From NCBI RefSeq assembly GCF_041199995.1, contig NZ_CP165646.1:682001-746000 (forward strand): a DNA stretch of 64,000 nucleotides, given 5' to 3'. The notes under the pieces are model-generated. The model made no database searches, was not told the DNA's origin, and saw only the letters and a program-made list of their open reading frames with translations. This stretch comes from Leptotrichia sp. HSP-342. GTDB lineage: Bacteria; Fusobacteriota; Fusobacteriia; Fusobacteriales; Leptotrichiaceae. Each line of letters starts with the position of its first letter. Within the stretch, counting starts at the first letter, position 1. Of the stretch, positions 28,113 to 36,009 are shown in pieces. A program made the position numbers and the translations under genes.

Positions 28113-28197
28113 TGGTGCGAGTGACGGGAGTCGAACCCGTACGGCTACTGCCACTACCCTCTGAAAATAGCATGTCTACCAATTCCATCACACTCGC
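28113..28197 (-). tRNA. tRNA-Leu (anticodon CAG)
   Basis: Acceptor stem GCGAGTG/CACTCGC with an encoded CCA. Long variable arm typical of leucine tRNA. Anticodon stem CTATT/GGTAG encloses loop TTCAGAG, giving anticodon CAG. T-arm ACGGGTTCGACTCCCGT is intact. Two Leu tRNAs lie in tandem behind one promoter. Confidence 0.93.
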
Positions 28198-28254
28198 AAA
28201 ATCTAATAGCTTTAGAATTGTAAAAAAATAAGTAATTTTGTTTTAAAATAAAAA

Positions 28255-28340
28255 TGGTGCGAATGATGGGACTTGAACCCATACGGCTAAAAGCCACTAC
28301 CCCCTCAAGATAGCGTGTCTACCAATTCCACCACACTCGC
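28255..28340 (-). tRNA. tRNA-Leu (anticodon GAG)
   Basis: Acceptor GCGAGTG/CATTCGC (one G-T pair), encoded CCA, long variable arm, anticodon stem CTATC/GGTAG around loop TTGAGGG giving GAG, T-arm ATGGGTTCAAGTCCCAT. It is the promoter-proximal of the two and shares much of its 5' half with the CAG tRNA, suggesting an old duplication. Confidence 0.93.
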
Positions 28341-28357
28341 ATTTTTAGTTTACATTT

Positions 28358-28386
28358 ATTATACACAGAAAAGCTATAATTGTCAA
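28358..28386 (-). promoter_or_regulatory. perfect-consensus promoter for the tRNA-Leu pair
   Basis: TTGACA (28386-28381), 17-base spacer, TATAAT (28363-28358) on the minus strand, about 18 bases before the first tRNA. An exact consensus fits a stable-RNA operon. Confidence 0.85.
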
Positions 28387-28580
28387 ATTAAACTGCTTGA
28401 TTATTTTGATTTCTAGATAAGTTTTTAAATAACAAAAAGATTTGTAAATAAAATAAAGAAATAAGTTAAGATATGATAAAGGATAATTTGAATAGGAAAT
28501 TAAAATGCCTAATTTAAAAAATACGTTTTTTAGGTTGAAATAATATTTATAGATTATTATTTTTTATTTATAAATTTTTA

Positions 28581-28608
28581 TTGACATTTTTGAAAAAAGT
28601 GCTATGAT
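28581..28608 (+). promoter_or_regulatory. promoter for fda
   Basis: TTGACA (28581-28586), 16-base spacer, TATGAT (28603-28608), 55 bases before the aldolase ATG. Confidence 0.7.
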
Positions 28609-28663
28609 AAAAATATATAAAGGAATTTTTTAAAATTCTGAATTTTAAATGAGGAGGACAGCT

Positions 28664-29551
28664 ATGATGAACGAAAAATTGGAAAAAATGAGAAATGGAA
28701 AAGGATTTATTGCAGCACTAGATCAAAGTGGAGGAAGCACTCCGAAAGCATTGAAATTATATGGAATTGATGAAAATGAATATTCAAATGATGCAGAGAT
28801 GTTTGATTTGATTCATAAAATGAGAACTAGAATTATAAAGAGTCCAGCTTTTAATGATACAAAAATTTTAGGTGCTATTTTATTTGAGCAAACTATGGAT
28901 AGAAAAATCGATGGAAAATATACAGCGGATTTCTTGTGGGAAGAAAAAGGAGTCTTGCCATTCTTAAAAGTTGACAAAGGACTTGAAGAATTAGAAAATG
29001 GTGTTCAAACAATGAAACCAATGCCAGAATTGGATGAACTTTTGAAAAGAGCAAACGATAGACATATTTTTGGGACAAAAATGCGTTCTGTTATAAAAAA
29101 GGCATCACAAACAGGAATTGAAAAAGTTGTAGATCAGCAATTTGACCTTGCAAATAAGATTATTGCAGCAGGACTTGTTCCAATAATTGAACCAGAAGTA
29201 GATATTCATAATACTGATAAAGCAGAATGTGAAACAATATTAAAGAACGAAATCAAAAAGCATCTTGATAAATTGCCTGAAACTTCAAATGTTATGTTAA
29301 AAGTAACATTGCCAACAGTTGAAAACTTTTATGAAGATTTGACAAAACATCCAAGAGTTGTAAGAGTAGTAGCATTATCAGGAGGTTACCCAAGAGAAAA
29401 AGCAAATGAAATTCTTTCAAAAAATAAAAGAATAATCGCAAGTTTCTCAAGAGCATTAACTGAAGGATTGTCAGCACAGCAAAGTGACGAAGAATTTAAC
29501 AAAACTTTAGAAGCAACAATCGAAGGAATCTACGAAGCTTCAGTAAAATAA
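28664..29551 (+). CDS. fda: class I fructose-bisphosphate aldolase
   Basis: 295 aa, the length of staphylococcal-type class I aldolases, which cleave fructose-1,6-bisphosphate through a Schiff-base lysine without metal. The diagnostic [17 protein letters not shown] is near residues 14-30, KVDKG near 106, EPEV near 182, VMLKVTLPT near 212 (candidate Schiff-base Lys) and [17 protein letters not shown] near 237. It takes up the product of fruK, encoded nearby on the other strand. Start at 28664 is six bases after GAGGAGG (28651-28657); the ATG at 28649 overlaps that site. Confidence 0.94.
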   Translation: MMNEKLEKMRNGKGFIAALDQSGGSTPKALKLYGIDENEYSNDAEMFDLIHKMRTRIIKSPAFNDTKILGAILFEQTMDRKIDGKYTADFLWEEKGVLPFLKVDKGLEELENGVQTMKPMPELDELLKRANDRHIFGTKMRSVIKKASQTGIEKVVDQQFDLANKIIAAGLVPIIEPEVDIHNTDKAECETILKNEIKKHLDKLPETSNVMLKVTLPTVENFYEDLTKHPRVVRVVALSGGYPREKANEILSKNKRIIASFSRALTEGLSAQQSDEEFNKTLEATIEGIYEASVK

Positions 29552-29580
29552 TTTTTTACAAAAAATAAATTGAATATAAG

Positions 29581-29617
29581 AACTGGCTTGTTTTAAGAAA
29601 GATGAGTCAGTTTTTAT
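29581..29617 (+). terminator. intrinsic terminator after fda
   Basis: AACTGGCT pairs with AGTCAGTT (one G-T) across a 16-base loop, followed by TTTTATTTT. Confidence 0.65.
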
Positions 29618-29701
29618 TTTTGGAAATTGTATTGCTAAAATATTGTAAAAATTATATAATAAAGTTGATTTATTTAAATTAAATTTATTCTTTATAATTG
29701 T

Positions 29702-30236
29702 CAATTAAGTTAATTTCTAAATTTTTTTTATATTTTTTTGTTAATAACAGTTTTTACTATTTTTACTTATGTTTTTTCTCTTTATATTTTTGCAGGATTG
29801 CTCATTGCCGCAAATCCTTATCTTGCAGTAAAGGTTTATCCTGATAATTAAAATTGTGGCAAGATTGCTACGCAATACCTATGGCTAGACTCCGACTTTT
29901 ATTTGTCCAACTCCAAAACTCTTCCTTACAGTCGTAGTTGAACAAATAAAAGCTCCGTCGAAAAGTTAAAAAAGTTTACTTGATTATAATTTAAACTTTT
30001 TTAATGAAAATTAATCAAAATTTGTTAAAAATAATATTTGTTATAAATTTCCGAGATTTTTGTTTTAGTTAAATTAACCATTATAATTAAACTAAAAAAT
30101 GCTTAGACGAGCCAGGGTTGCAAGGGAAATGGCGATTGATTTCCCTTGCTTTAAAGAAATAAAAAAACATAAAAATAAAGGAAAAAACTATTATTAACAA
30201 AAAACTCTAAAAAAAATTTAAAAAATAACTTAATTG
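29702..30236. mobile_element. MITE-like element with long terminal inverted repeats, copy 1
   Basis: 535 bases without a coding frame. The left end CAATTAAGTTAATTTC and right end AAAAAATAACTTAATTG are inverted repeats that continue imperfectly for about 85 bases (AATTTTTTTTATA..., TTGTTAATAACAG..., CTTATGTTTTTT). Inside are a GGATTGCTCATTGCCGCAAA block, a long hairpin (29895-29911 with 29936-29952), and a stem-loop with loop GGCGATTG (30120-30149). The colinear copy at 47795-48303 shares all parts. No target-site duplication is evident. Ends and size suggest a non-autonomous transposable element; the transposase that would move it is not in this window. Confidence 0.75.
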
Positions 30237-30285
30237 AATGTCTAGGAATAAATTTATATAATTCATTAAAAAGAAAGGAAAAATT

Positions 30286-30669
30286 ATGATTTTTTTAGAT
30301 AAGGCTATTTTGTACTTAACGCAAAATATTGAAAAACCACGTGAAATAATTGAAGAAGAACTTGAATTTGTAATAAAGCAAAGTATTTTGAACTATTTAG
30401 TGAATGAAAAAGGAATAGATATTAGTGAACTTTCTGATTTGAATGTGACACTTGTTATAGATTTTGAAGATGATTTGACTAACAATCGGAAAAAAATGGT
30501 TGTGGAAGAATACATGTTTGAAGTAAATCATAAAAATAATCCACTGGTTCGTACTTTTAGACTTGGAACTGACAATGAGCATTATGTCCAAAGTGATTTA
30601 AAGGAACTGGAAAATGAAATTGATATGTTTGAAAACGGAATTGGAGTTTCAAAAAATAAAGGGGAATAA
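30286..30669 (+). CDS. conserved-looking small acidic protein, function unknown
   Basis: 127 aa, no signal or membrane segment. The N-terminus MIFLDKAILYLTQNIEKPRE is helical, followed by beta-rich VTLVIDFEDDL and VEEYMFEVN segments and an acidic C-terminal helix (DLKELENEIDMFENG). No family is recognised. A GAAAGGAAA ribosome site precedes the ATG, 49 bases after the end of the MITE-like element, which may therefore influence its expression. It converges on the radical-SAM gene and shares a terminator with it. Confidence 0.65.
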   Translation: MIFLDKAILYLTQNIEKPREIIEEELEFVIKQSILNYLVNEKGIDISELSDLNVTLVIDFEDDLTNNRKKMVVEEYMFEVNHKNNPLVRTFRLGTDNEHYVQSDLKELENEIDMFENGIGVSKNKGE

Positions 30670-30682
30670 TCCCCCCTTTTTT
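30657..30682. terminator. shared bidirectional terminator
   Basis: AAAGGGG, loop AATAAT, CCCCCCTTTTTT; it overlaps the stop codon of the upstream gene and abuts the stop of the convergent radical-SAM gene. Confidence 0.7.
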
Positions 30683-31385
30683 ATTGTACATATACTCCAA
30701 AATCTTTATTGTCCACAAGAATTTCAATATTCTTCTTTTTGTTTAACTCTGGATAAATTTCTGTCAAAAACCATTTTACAAGTTCTTCATCCCGCTCCAC
30801 TTTTGTATCATTATTCACAAATACACTTAAGGCTATTTCATCAAAATACTCCTGAGCAAGTTCTATATCTCGTAAAATCATTTCTTTTGTCTGACCTTTT
30901 ATACAAATCATAAAAAGTCCCATCTTATATTCTTTTTTTATTTTTTCCAAAACTTTATCATTTGTAATAAAATTTTTGGTAAGCACTTTTGTTCTAAATT
31001 CATTATCAAAAGTTTCCATTCCAATAGCAAACCGTACTTCCTGCTCATTAAAATATTCCCTAATTTCATTAAGTCTGTTTATATACCCAAAATACGCTTC
31101 AAAATACAATATTTTTATATTTTTCTCACTGCAAACTTCCTTAATTTTAGAAAGTGTAAAATCGTTCAGTTCAAAAACAGAGCCAGAGTTTATAACCTGT
31201 AAAACTCCTTTTTCACCAGTAATCTGATTAATCGCCTCCAAATTTACTCTGTTCATTTCCTCTTCATCATCTGTATTATCCAAAATATAATTACAAAATG
31301 CACATTTTCCATATGCACAGCTGAATCCTTTTAAAAGCACTATTTCTCTAGGATTTTTTTCTTTTATTACACTATATCTTATCAT
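30681..31385 (-). CDS. radical-SAM protein, candidate queuine-salvage lyase (QueL-like)
   Basis: 234 aa, short for the superfamily. The cluster-binding cysteines are CAYGKCAFC near residues 23-31 (CX4CX2C, not the usual CX3CX2C). VINSGSVFE, the IKILYFEAYFGYINRL strand and FAIGMETFD fit a partial TIM barrel. It lies 17 bases downstream of a YhhQ-type queuosine-precursor transporter. A distinct radical-SAM subgroup (QueL) recycles queuine to preQ1 in Clostridioides difficile; the neighbourhood makes that role attractive here, but orthology cannot be proved by eye. Start ATG with AAGGAATAAAG upstream. Confidence 0.6.
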   Translation of the reverse strand: MIRYSVIKEKNPREIVLLKGFSCAYGKCAFCNYILDNTDDEEEMNRVNLEAINQITGEKGVLQVINSGSVFELNDFTLSKIKEVCSEKNIKILYFEAYFGYINRLNEIREYFNEQEVRFAIGMETFDNEFRTKVLTKNFITNDKVLEKIKKEYKMGLFMICIKGQTKEMILRDIELAQEYFDEIALSVFVNNDTKVERDEELVKWFLTEIYPELNKKKNIEILVDNKDFGVYVQ

Positions 31386-31402
31386 CTTTATTCCTTTTCT
31401 TA

Positions 31403-32122
31403 TTATTCTTCACTTACTTTTCCATTATTTTTCCAAATTGTTGCAATATATACGAATGGCGTATCTAATAATGCAATTACTACTTTTAGAAAATAAGTTG
31501 AAAATATAATTACAATTATTTCTTTCATTGAATAAACTCCTAAGAATGCCATAAACGAGAATACTATATTATCAAGTATTTGACTTAACATAGTGCTTGC
31601 ATTATTTCTAATCCAAATATCTTTAAAGTCTGGACGCAATTTTCTGATTGCCTGATAAGACCAGATGTCAAATGCCTGTGAAGCTGCAAATCCAGTTACG
31701 CTCGCAACTGCTAATCTCGGCATAAACCCGAATACTTGACTTAAAGCCCCTTGCATAGTGTCAGACGGTGCTACCTGTATTTTTAGGACAATTTGCATAA
31801 TAAAAGTTGTAAACAGCATTGAGGCAAATCCTAGTGAAACTACTTTTCTAGCATACTTCTTCCCTTCATTTTCAGAAAGGATATCTGATGCTAAATAAAT
31901 CCCACCGAATGCAATATTTCCCATTGTCGTATCCACACCAAACAAGGTCATCATCTTCCCAACCTGAATATTTGCGATAACTATTGAAAGTGGTACAATT
32001 GAAAGCAATCCTGCCTTTCCCCAAAATCTATAAGCCAAGATAACCGCTGTAAAATTAAGTAACAAATATCCTAACCACATTAATTCATTTACTCCAAACT
32101 GAAAGTTTCTAAAAAATTCCAA
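31403..32122 (-). CDS. yhhQ: queuosine precursor transporter (YhhQ / VUT family)
   Basis: 239 aa with about six membrane segments. Family features are GGIYLASDILSENEGKKYAR (residues about 73-92), ASVTGFAASQAFDIWSYQAIR near 140-160 and IWIRNNASTMLSQILDNIVF near 170-190. E. coli YhhQ imports preQ0/preQ1; some relatives take queuine. The start codon is TTG at 32122, set by AAGGAGG about six bases upstream; no ATG fits. It is the first gene of a two-gene operon with the radical-SAM gene. Confidence 0.88.
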   Translation of the reverse strand: MEFFRNFQFGVNELMWLGYLLLNFTAVILAYRFWGKAGLLSIVPLSIVIANIQVGKMMTLFGVDTTMGNIAFGGIYLASDILSENEGKKYARKVVSLGFASMLFTTFIMQIVLKIQVAPSDTMQGALSQVFGFMPRLAVASVTGFAASQAFDIWSYQAIRKLRPDFKDIWIRNNASTMLSQILDNIVFSFMAFLGVYSMKEIIVIIFSTYFLKVVIALLDTPFVYIATIWKNNGKVSEE

Positions 32123-32188
32123 AATTTTCCTCCTTATAATTTTTATTTTTTATTTAATTAAATTTTCCCTATTTTTTTAGACAAATAA

Positions 32189-32224
32189 AAAACACACACT
32201 ATCCTTTTGAATAATATGTGTTTC
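32189..32224 (-). terminator. terminator downstream of the split L,D-transpeptidase gene
   Basis: AAACACA/TGTGTTT stem flanking an A/T loop; on the minus strand it is followed by TTTTTTATTT. Confidence 0.6.
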
Positions 32225-32281
32225 CAAAAGGTTTTTTTTAGAGATGGATTTTCCCAAACATCTGAATTAATTTTTAATTTA

Positions 32282-33388
32282 TTATTTAACTAGCATAACT
32301 GTAGGAACACTAGGCACCCTAAATCCTTCTGAATGTCCAGGTGTCGAATTTCCTAACCAGTCATAGATAAACTTAATCTGATCATCATAATGTCTTATAC
32401 ATTTATGAGATTCTGGATAAGTTCCTATTTTTTTAGCTGTTGCAGCTTTTCTTTGCTCTCTTGTATTTTTTGGTTCAAACACCGATGGTATACTGTGCAT
32501 GTAGCCTCCACCACTAAATCTTACAGCATTTTTTGCATCTCCTACAACTGTCTTGTTATCTGAACCTGTGTACTGCATTACAGGTTTAGAATAAGCAATT
32601 AAGAAAGTTCCATAAGGTGTGGCAAATGAATTTCCAGCATCTTTTCCAGTAGTTACAAATGAAGAAGTTACTACATTCCACTTATCTCCTGCTTTTTCTA
32701 TAATCATTTCATTTTGACTTGCTCTGTCAACATAGATAAATCTTGTTATTTCGCCAGTAATTCCTGCATCTTTCAAATATCTTTTTGTAGAAGGTTTTAA
32801 GTAATAAGTACCGTTATCATAGGCATCTATTTTAACTTTTACGTATTTATCATTTTCTTCTTCCACAATCATAATAGTTCTGTCTGGAATATTTATATAA
32901 TCCTTAAAACTTTTATCTGTATAACCAAATTCACTTTGATTAGCACGATTTCCAAATTTATCTCTTTTACCTGATTCCCCTCCTCCAAGTGGAACATAAT
33001 CATCTAAGACATATATTTTTTTATTGGCACTAACGGCTTCTCTTATAAACTTATTTGTTTTATCAACTTTTTTCATCATATCGTTCCAGTCAAATTCACG
33101 TTTTTCAACAGCTGATTTTGGAATATACCCAAGCTGATTGTCAAAAAATACTTCATACCATTCATCTGATTTATTTCCAGTATTAGTTTTAACAATTCCT
33201 GTTGTTCTGTATTTATGAGAATATGCTGCTGACTTTATGACTTTAGCATTAGAATTTGGTTCTTTTCTTATGCTTGTTGCTTCTTTTACAAAAACAAATT
33301 CATCCATTTCTCTTGGAGAATGCTTGTCATATTGAAAATTAAATGTCAGATTTTTAGGTCTGTTAGAAGAATATTTTTTGATATACAC
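32282..33388 (-). CDS. L,D-transpeptidase (YkuD) catalytic part, out of frame with its N-terminal part
   Basis: 368 aa from a GTG with no ribosome site. It contains an SH3-like stretch (FVFVKEATSIRKEPNSNAKV, residues 32-51) and a C-terminal YkuD domain that would cross-link peptidoglycan stem peptides: VTTGKDAGNSFATPYGTFLI, RFSGGGYMHSIP and the active-site SHKCIRH near residue 330 (Cys is the nucleophile; canonical members have SHGC). The reading frame stays open upstream of the GTG back to the A10 tract at 33448-33457 and encodes a natural-looking continuation (NLERDKKDSSETIKSSYV). It is therefore the second half of one gene whose first half is 33400-33957. A -1 shift gives a 558-residue protein parallel to the 549-residue paralogue at 34021. 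Confidence 0.8.
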   Translation of the reverse strand: MYIKKYSSNRPKNLTFNFQYDKHSPREMDEFVFVKEATSIRKEPNSNAKVIKSAAYSHKYRTTGIVKTNTGNKSDEWYEVFFDNQLGYIPKSAVEKREFDWNDMMKKVDKTNKFIREAVSANKKIYVLDDYVPLGGGESGKRDKFGNRANQSEFGYTDKSFKDYINIPDRTIMIVEEENDKYVKVKIDAYDNGTYYLKPSTKRYLKDAGITGEITRFIYVDRASQNEMIIEKAGDKWNVVTSSFVTTGKDAGNSFATPYGTFLIAYSKPVMQYTGSDNKTVVGDAKNAVRFSGGGYMHSIPSVFEPKNTREQRKAATAKKIGTYPESHKCIRHYDDQIKFIYDWLGNSTPGHSEGFRVPSVPTVMLVK

Positions 33389-33399
33389 ATACGAACTTT

Positions 33400-33957
33400 T
33401 TATGGTTTCACTGCTGTCTTTCTTATCTCTCTCAAGATTGCTTTCGCTTTTTTTTTTCTTTCTGCATCATTAATTTGATTATCAGTTGTTGTTGTTACTG
33501 TAGATTCTTCAGGTTTTGATTCTATAGATGGAGTTTCTGTAACTGGAGTAACTTCGGTAACAGATTCTTCAGGTTTTGATTCTTTTGCTACAGGTTGAGG
33601 AGTACCATTTTTCTTAGGATATTCAGCAATAAATGTCTTTATAAACGTATCAAATTTTGTTTCAAAATCACCTCTGCTCATTGTTTTTTCAATAGATTTT
33701 CCCTTAACAAATTTTGCTTTATCATTAAATATATAGGGAATAAATGTAAGATGTATATCATTTCCATCTTCTGCATATTCAACCTCTATTTTATCTTTAA
33801 TTCCATCTCCATCTAAATCTGGCTCTAATGTAATTTGTTTCCATTCAATCTCTTTTTTAGCTTTTTTAGCAGAAAAACCATTAATAGATACCATTGAAAT
33901 CATCATTAATGCCATTATTAAAAATTTAGTTTTTTGTAACTTTACTTTTTTCATCAT
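33400..33957 (-). CDS. N-terminal part of the split L,D-transpeptidase, exported
   Basis: 185 aa. Signal peptide MMKKVKLQKTKFLIMALMMI with cleavage near NGFSA, then a calcium-binding-like LEPDLDGDGIKDKIEVEYAE, matching FDYDFNNDGIKEKVVVTYNS in the paralogue, and a Thr/Glu/Pro-rich linker. After the lysines encoded by the A10 tract the frame runs for 15 residues (KAKAILREIRKTAVKP region) and stops. Those residues have no counterpart in the paralogue, whereas the other frame does continue it. As it stands it would be a secreted protein without an enzyme domain. Confidence 0.75.
   Translation of the reverse strand: MMKKVKLQKTKFLIMALMMISMVSINGFSAKKAKKEIEWKQITLEPDLDGDGIKDKIEVEYAEDGNDIHLTFIPYIFNDKAKFVKGKSIEKTMSRGDFETKFDTFIKTFIAEYPKKNGTPQPVAKESKPEESVTEVTPVTETPSIESKPEESTVTTTTDNQINDAERKKKAKAILREIRKTAVKP
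33448..33457 (-). repeat. poly(A)10 tract at the frame break
   Basis: Ten consecutive T on the plus strand (A on the coding strand) read AGA AAA AAA AAA GCG in the upstream frame. Eight or eleven A residues, or a -1 ribosomal or transcriptional slip on A-AAA-AAA, would join the two halves. Such tracts are classic slipped-strand sites. Confidence 0.8.
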
Positions 33958-34020
33958 ATATTTTCTCCTTACTTTTTATTTTAAAATCAGGAACAATTGT
34001 TCAAGTCCTATAACTTTATA

Positions 34021-35670
34021 TTATAAAACTACTGCTATTACAGGTTCTTCAGGTATTGTATTATCTCTGTCCTTAATTTTACTGTCTGCATTTATCCATC
34101 CAACAATAAATTCAATCTGATCGTCAAAGTGTCTTACGCATTTATGGGAATCCTTATATGTTCCTATTTTCTGAGCTACACTTGTATTCAAGGTAGAACC
34201 TTTGAAATTAAATCCTGTCGGAATTCCATGCATATATCCTCCACCACTAAATCTTACTGCATATTTAGCACTTCCAGCTACAGCAAGATCAGATCTTCCA
34301 GGAATAGTCTTATCCCCTCCTCTTGCTTTTCTTGTAAATGTCATATACGGTCTTGTAAATGCTATAAGAAATGCTCCATGTGGAGTTTCATAAGATCCAT
34401 ATCCATCTTTTCCAGTAGTTACATATGAATATGTTACAACTTCATATTTTCCTGTTTCAGGATTTCTTTGAAAAAGTGCTTCAGTTTGGCTATGGGGATC
34501 AATTGCTACAAATTTATTTACCTGATCTTTTATGCTTTCTGCCTTTTGATATGTACCTTCTGTTTTTTCGATGAAATAAGGTCCTCCATAAAATGGCGTT
34601 TCAATTTTTAGCATATTGTTCTCTTCTCCGATTATTTTAAAAATCGTCTGATCGGGAATATTTATTATTTCGCCTTCCTTGTTTGACTTTGTATATCCTA
34701 CAATACTCTGATTGTTTTTGTTACCAAATTTATCTTTTTCACTAGGCTTATCACGTGATAGGGGCTTGTACTCTGTAATAATATACAAATCTTCCTTTGC
34801 TTTTAATGCAGTATCAATGAAATTATTTACAATTTCAATTCTATTAATCATTTTATCCCAATAGAAACCTCTTTCAGAAACGTTACCTTCTCCACCTGCG
34901 ATAAATCCTCTAACAGTTGTTGGATTTTCTGTTATTACTTTACCATCTTTATCTTTTTTTTCTTTTCTAGTTACATTAGTATCACCTTTTTTTGTAAATT
35001 CTGTGAAATACCATTTTGCATTTGAATTTACTCCATTTGATACCATATCAAATAATATTTCAGGTTTTTCACTAAATCCCAAATGAGCTACAGCATTTCC
35101 ATTTGGAGCTTCCAACAAGCTTGCTGATTTTTTTATAAATAAAAAATTATTTGTATTTTCTGGAGTATGATTATTAAACTTTATCTTATCAAATATTATG
35201 TCACCTCTTCTGTTATCTCCATAAATCACTATATATCTAGTTTCTCCAAGCTGAATGTTCTTAGAATATTCAGGATAATATTCCTTTACCTTGTCAAACA
35301 TTTTCTGCATTGCCTGAAGTTCCATAATACTGAACTTCTTGTCAAATGTTATCTGATATGTAAGCATATCCTTTCCATCTTGATTTGTGTATATTGAAAC
35401 TACAGCTTCTATGAAGTCATTTTTTGAATTATATGTTACGACAACTTTTTCTTTAATTCCATCATTATTAAAATCGTAATCAAATACTTCCTTCTCATGT
35501 CCTTCAACTGAAATATTTTCAGAATATTCCTTAGGCAGATTCAATGGCTGAGCATTTACATTAAATCCTACAATAGTATTAATCAATGCTGCCAGCCCAA
35601 TTTTTCTCCATTTTTTTATTTTTATCTTTTCCTTTCCAGCTTCAATAATATTATCTAGTTTTTTTGTCAC
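34021..35670 (-). CDS. L,D-transpeptidase family protein, intact paralogue
   Basis: 549 aa. The N-terminus has a basic, hydrophobic export signal (KWRKIGLAALINTIVGFNVNA, residues about 20-40). An FDYDFNNDGIKEKV repeat-like segment, an SH3-like domain (FLFIKKSASLLEAPNGNAVA) and a C-terminal YkuD domain follow (TTGKDGYGSYETPHGAFLIA; RFSGGGYMHGIP; SHKCVRHFDDQIEF). The catalytic Cys is kept, but Lys replaces the usual Gly of SHGC. Predicted to act in the periplasm on peptidoglycan. The GTG start is set by AGGAGGGG. It lies upstream of the split paralogue in the same direction, 63 bases apart, so the two form a duplicated pair that may be cotranscribed. Confidence 0.85.
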   Translation of the reverse strand: MTKKLDNIIEAGKEKIKIKKWRKIGLAALINTIVGFNVNAQPLNLPKEYSENISVEGHEKEVFDYDFNNDGIKEKVVVTYNSKNDFIEAVVSIYTNQDGKDMLTYQITFDKKFSIMELQAMQKMFDKVKEYYPEYSKNIQLGETRYIVIYGDNRRGDIIFDKIKFNNHTPENTNNFLFIKKSASLLEAPNGNAVAHLGFSEKPEILFDMVSNGVNSNAKWYFTEFTKKGDTNVTRKEKKDKDGKVITENPTTVRGFIAGGEGNVSERGFYWDKMINRIEIVNNFIDTALKAKEDLYIITEYKPLSRDKPSEKDKFGNKNNQSIVGYTKSNKEGEIINIPDQTIFKIIGEENNMLKIETPFYGGPYFIEKTEGTYQKAESIKDQVNKFVAIDPHSQTEALFQRNPETGKYEVVTYSYVTTGKDGYGSYETPHGAFLIAFTRPYMTFTRKARGGDKTIPGRSDLAVAGSAKYAVRFSGGGYMHGIPTGFNFKGSTLNTSVAQKIGTYKDSHKCVRHFDDQIEFIVGWINADSKIKDRDNTIPEEPVIAVVL

Positions 35671-35836
35671 AATTTCCCCTCCTATTCATCATTCTCTTTT
35701 TATGACATTTCAATTTACAAGCCAATAAGCTACTTGCCTTTCCCATCTTCATCTCTCCGTCCTTTTTATTATTGTTTAAGTAGAAAAAATTATCTCAAAA
35801 ATTTGAAATTCATTTCAATTTTAAATTCATTGCTAT

Positions 35837-35866
35837 ATTATACCATAATATCTATAAAAATGTAAA
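35837..35866 (-). promoter_or_regulatory. promoter for the L,D-transpeptidase pair
   Basis: TTTACA (35866-35861), 18-base spacer, TATAAT (35842-35837) with an extended TGG in front, on the minus strand. The rest of the 339-base gap holds nothing recognisable; no terminator for patB is evident. Confidence 0.55.
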
Positions 35867-36009
35867 ACATAAATTAAATTTTACTTTTATTTTCTAATAA
35901 AATTTTTATTTTATAGCAAGAATTCACTAAAATTATTCCACCAGAACTAAATAAATTATAGATTTAGATAAAAATTATATTATTTGAGTTTGACTTTAAT
36001 TCTAATTTT

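Noticed and set aside
28113-28340. The two similar tRNA-Leu genes as a dispersed repeat or attachment site
   Set aside because: Both fold as complete tRNAs with different anticodons and share a consensus promoter; no integrase or truncated tRNA copy is present nearby.
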